Origin: JAFGPJ01 sp964439135
GTDB lineage: Bacteria; Planctomycetota; Phycisphaerae; Sedimentisphaerales; Anaerobacaceae
Direction of reading: 5' to 3'
Length of the DNA: 6,362 nucleotides
Assembly: GCA_964439135.1 (NCBI GenBank)
Contig: CAYTNN010000244.1
Coordinates: 1-6,362 of the forward strand
Positions 4,926 to 6,362 of the stretch are shown in pieces (within the stretch, counting starts at the first letter, position 1; each line of letters starts with the position of its first letter). The translations under genes and the position numbers were made by a program. The notes beneath the pieces were generated by a model. It saw only the letters and a list, made by a program, of their open reading frames with translations, did not search any database and was not told the DNA's origin.

Positions 4926-5906
4926 ATGGTGAGAAATAATCTCTTTTGGCAGGTAATCTGTTGTTTTTGTGCCTTCACTTTTACTGTGGAGGCAGCAGAA
5001 GTTCCGCCGATCCCACAAGGTTATGCGAATGAACAGGCAGTCATGACCGCGATCCTTCTTGGCCAGATCAAGCTGATCGATGCGAAGAATATTTCCCTGC
5101 CCGATAACGTGCAGGAAATTCTCGACGTCGAATACGGAACCGGCGGCGAACGTAAACTCCAATTGGACATATACCTGCCAAAAGGCCGCACAAAAGCCGC
5201 TCCTGCCATCATTTTCATTCACGGCGGCGCCTGGAAGAGCGGCAAACGCAGTGACATGAAATTTTATTGCGTTAAATTCGCCGAAAAAGGATACGTCACC
5301 GCCACTGTAACATACCGCCTGATGAACGAGGCACCCTTTCCCGCCGCGGTACAAGATGTCAAATGCGCAGTCCGGTGGCTGCGTGCCAATGCCGCCAAAT
5401 ATCAAATAGATCCGGAACACATCGCAGTCTCGGGCAACTCCGCCGGAGGTCATCTGTCCATGATGATCGGTTACTCGGACGACCCGTCACTTGAGGGCAC
5501 CGGCGGCAATAACAATATCAGCAGCCGTGTCAGTGCAGTGGTCAATTTCTACGGCCCGACCGACCTGACCACCGACTTCGCCAAAAAGCAGGAACTCGTC
5601 AGGGAATTCATAGGTGGAAAAACGTTCGACGAAGCACCTGATGCCTACAAGCTGGCTTCACCTCTTTTTCATCTGACCCGGGATGATCCTCCCACCCTTA
5701 TCTTTCACGGAACCATCGACAGCACGGTCCCCGTTGCCCAGGCGGATAAGCTGGCGGATAAACTGAAAGAGCTCGGAATCGATTATGTCTACGAAAGATA
5801 CGATGGCTGGCCTCATACTATGGATCTTGCCGAAGCCGTCAATCGACGTTGTGTGTATCAAATGGAACAATTCCTCGAAGAGCATATTCCAAAAAACAAT
5901 GATTAA
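4926..5906 (+). CDS. Secreted alpha/beta-hydrolase, BD-FAE-type carbohydrate esterase
   Basis: The product has 326 residues from the ATG at 4926. A longer frame begins at 4866 but would place 20 residues before the signal peptide, and the 4926 ATG has GGTG at 4916-4919. Residues 1-23 are a signal peptide (MVRNN, hydrophobic FWQVICCFCAFTF, cut near VEA/AE), so the enzyme acts in the periplasm or outside. The hydrolase fold starts with DVEYGTGGERKLQLDIYLP (67-85). The oxyanion-hole motif HGGAW is at 99-103, the nucleophile elbow SGNSAGG at 169-175 (Ser172), the acid in HGTIDSTVP (Asp265), and the base in GWPHTMD (His297). The triad is complete and the length normal. The family includes feruloyl and acetyl-xylan esterases that remove ester groups from plant or algal polysaccharides; the precise substrate is inferred only by class. 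It appears monocistronic. No terminator is visible before the convergent Fur-like frame, whose stop overlaps its own. Confidence 0.92.
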   Translation: MVRNNLFWQVICCFCAFTFTVEAAEVPPIPQGYANEQAVMTAILLGQIKLIDAKNISLPDNVQEILDVEYGTGGERKLQLDIYLPKGRTKAAPAIIFIHGGAWKSGKRSDMKFYCVKFAEKGYVTATVTYRLMNEAPFPAAVQDVKCAVRWLRANAAKYQIDPEHIAVSGNSAGGHLSMMIGYSDDPSLEGTGGNNNISSRVSAVVNFYGPTDLTTDFAKKQELVREFIGGKTFDEAPDAYKLASPLFHLTRDDPPTLIFHGTIDSTVPVAQADKLADKLKELGIDYVYERYDGWPHTMDLAEAVNRRCVYQMEQFLEEHIPKNND

Positions 5907-6100
5907 AAAGTCTCACAAGCCACCAGAGAGTAGAATTCAATAAGATTGCCGTCCGTCCCTATATAATCCCCATAAATATCATCAACGGTCGGATGGTTCT
6001 TTGTCTTCATGAAAGTGGCCAGAATCTGTTCTTGCTGACGGCTTACGAGCATCCCCTTTTCTTTCAAATGTTGCCTGAAAATAGTTTCCGCTGATTTCAT
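5903..6100 (-). pseudogene. Truncated Fur-family regulator remnant
   Basis: From the ATG at 6098-6100, 65 codons run to TAA (complement of 5903-5905). Residues 1-43 match the start of a Fur/PerR winged helix by pattern: IFRQHLKEKGMLVSRQQEQI, then LATF and HPTVDDIY. Intact Fur proteins (about 140 residues) then have the DNA-reading helix with TVYRTL and a metal-binding dimer domain. Here the frame goes straight to DYIGTDGNLIEFYS (45-58), which resembles the dimer-domain stretch (I)CxxCGxxIEF with both cysteines missing, then ends in seven unrelated residues. I infer an internal deletion of about 50 residues plus loss of the 3' end. The protein could not bind DNA normally. Its last bases overlap the esterase stop tail to tail. 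A clean promoter remains upstream. Alternatively it is a small unrelated protein. Confidence 0.6.
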
Positions 6101-6121
6101 ATATCAGTCTTGGCTTATATT

Positions 6122-6150
6122 ATCATACTCTTTTGTAACAAACCCGGCAA
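6122..6150 (-). promoter_or_regulatory. Promoter of the Fur-like frame
   Basis: On the minus strand, TTGCCG (complement of 6145-6150) and TATGAT (complement of 6122-6127) are spaced by exactly 17 bases. Transcription would start near 6115, giving a leader of about 15 bases before the ATG at 6100. The boxes lie just past the stop of the NifX-type gene (6158), so the Fur-like frame could be transcribed on its own. The A+T-rich stretch over the -10 might hold a Fur/PerR-type site, but no clear box can be shown. Confidence 0.6.
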
Positions 6151-6157
6151 GTTCTCT

Positions 6158-6362
6158 TTACGACTGATAAACAGATGATTGAGATTCCTCAATGTTGTGC
6201 GTTGGTGCCGTGATCTGTTCAATCTTCTGATTACGATATTTTTTTATGATATCTTTTACTGAAAGTCCTTCATCCGTTTTATAAATATCAACGAAATTAT
6301 CCCTGAGCATATGAAAGGAAATCTCGCCGATCCGAGAGGTGAATAATAAATCCAGTTTGTGC
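6158..6362 (-). CDS. C-terminal part of a NifX/NifB-type (Fe-Mo cofactor) domain protein
   Basis: Entering from the window edge, 67 codons are open on the minus strand to TAA (complement of 6158-6160), so the 5' part is missing. LDLLFTSRIGEISFHMLRDN is followed by FVDIYKTDEGLSVKDIIKKY, then KIEQITAPTH and a polar tail. This matches by pattern the last half of the dinitrogenase iron-molybdenum cofactor domain (NifX/NifB C-terminal, PF02579 type): a strand, a glycine turn, a helix, a strand ending in xDIY, and a helix, often followed by a short tail. Such domains bind metal clusters. They occur alone or fused to other proteins, including cation diffusion facilitator transporters, and the visible part cannot tell which. 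The Fur-like remnant downstream on the same strand fits a metal-related context. Confidence 0.7.
   Translation of the reverse strand, partial: HKLDLLFTSRIGEISFHMLRDNFVDIYKTDEGLSVKDIIKKYRNQKIEQITAPTHNIEESQSSVYQS

Noticed and set aside
4899..5453. Minus-strand 184-codon frame
   Set aside because: It is the longest shadow frame, antisense to the esterase, whose complete catalytic triad proves the plus-strand frame.

Overview
The window looks like bacterial chromosomal DNA. The most plausible source is a Planctomycetota/Phycisphaerae-type genome or a relative in the PVC group. This is inferred from gene style: a twin-arginine-signalled Gfo/Idh/MocA oxidoreductase of the kind those bacteria carry in many copies, a secreted BD-FAE-type esterase, two single-pass membrane-anchored proteins of unknown function, and loosely packed single genes with long spacers. 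No 16S or other marker gene is present, so the assignment is tentative. I saw no tRNA, rRNA, CRISPR array or replication origin.

Layout: (1) 1-1306, minus strand: an exported Gfo/Idh/MocA oxidoreductase, cut by the window edge near its C-terminus, with its promoter at 1370-1399. (2) 1307-2098: a 0.8 kb stretch without an intact gene. It holds a decayed IS4-type transposase C-terminus (1718-1951) and, just beyond the expected insertion-sequence end, an orphan coding-like C-terminal tail (1558-1680). (3) 2099-2869 and 3279-4025, both minus: two membrane-anchored proteins of unknown function, separated by 409 bases. That spacer holds a strong rho-independent terminator (2990-3018), a second orphan C-terminal tail (3044-3124), a pair of inverted 12-bp repeats and a small palindrome. 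(4) 4026-4337: a divergent promoter region. (5) 4338-4685, plus: a small soluble protein with a PH-like look, followed by a terminator at 4779-4817. (6) 4926-5906, plus: a secreted alpha/beta hydrolase with a complete catalytic triad and its own promoter. (7) 5903-6100, minus: a truncated Fur-family reading frame that abuts the esterase tail to tail. (8) 6158-6362, minus: the C-terminal end of a NifX/NifB-type (dinitrogenase iron-molybdenum cofactor) domain protein, running off the window.

The genes do not form one obvious operon. The exported oxidoreductase and the secreted esterase would suit a polysaccharide- or sugar-degrading lifestyle. The NifX-type protein plus Fur remnant suggests a former metal-responsive unit. 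Several loci (transposase remnant, two orphan 3' tails, truncated Fur) indicate a region that has been rearranged and is decaying. I did not find a convincing new multi-gene system. The best candidates for new biology are the two anchored proteins, one with an internal repeat and one with an EF-hand-like loop, and the small PH-like protein.
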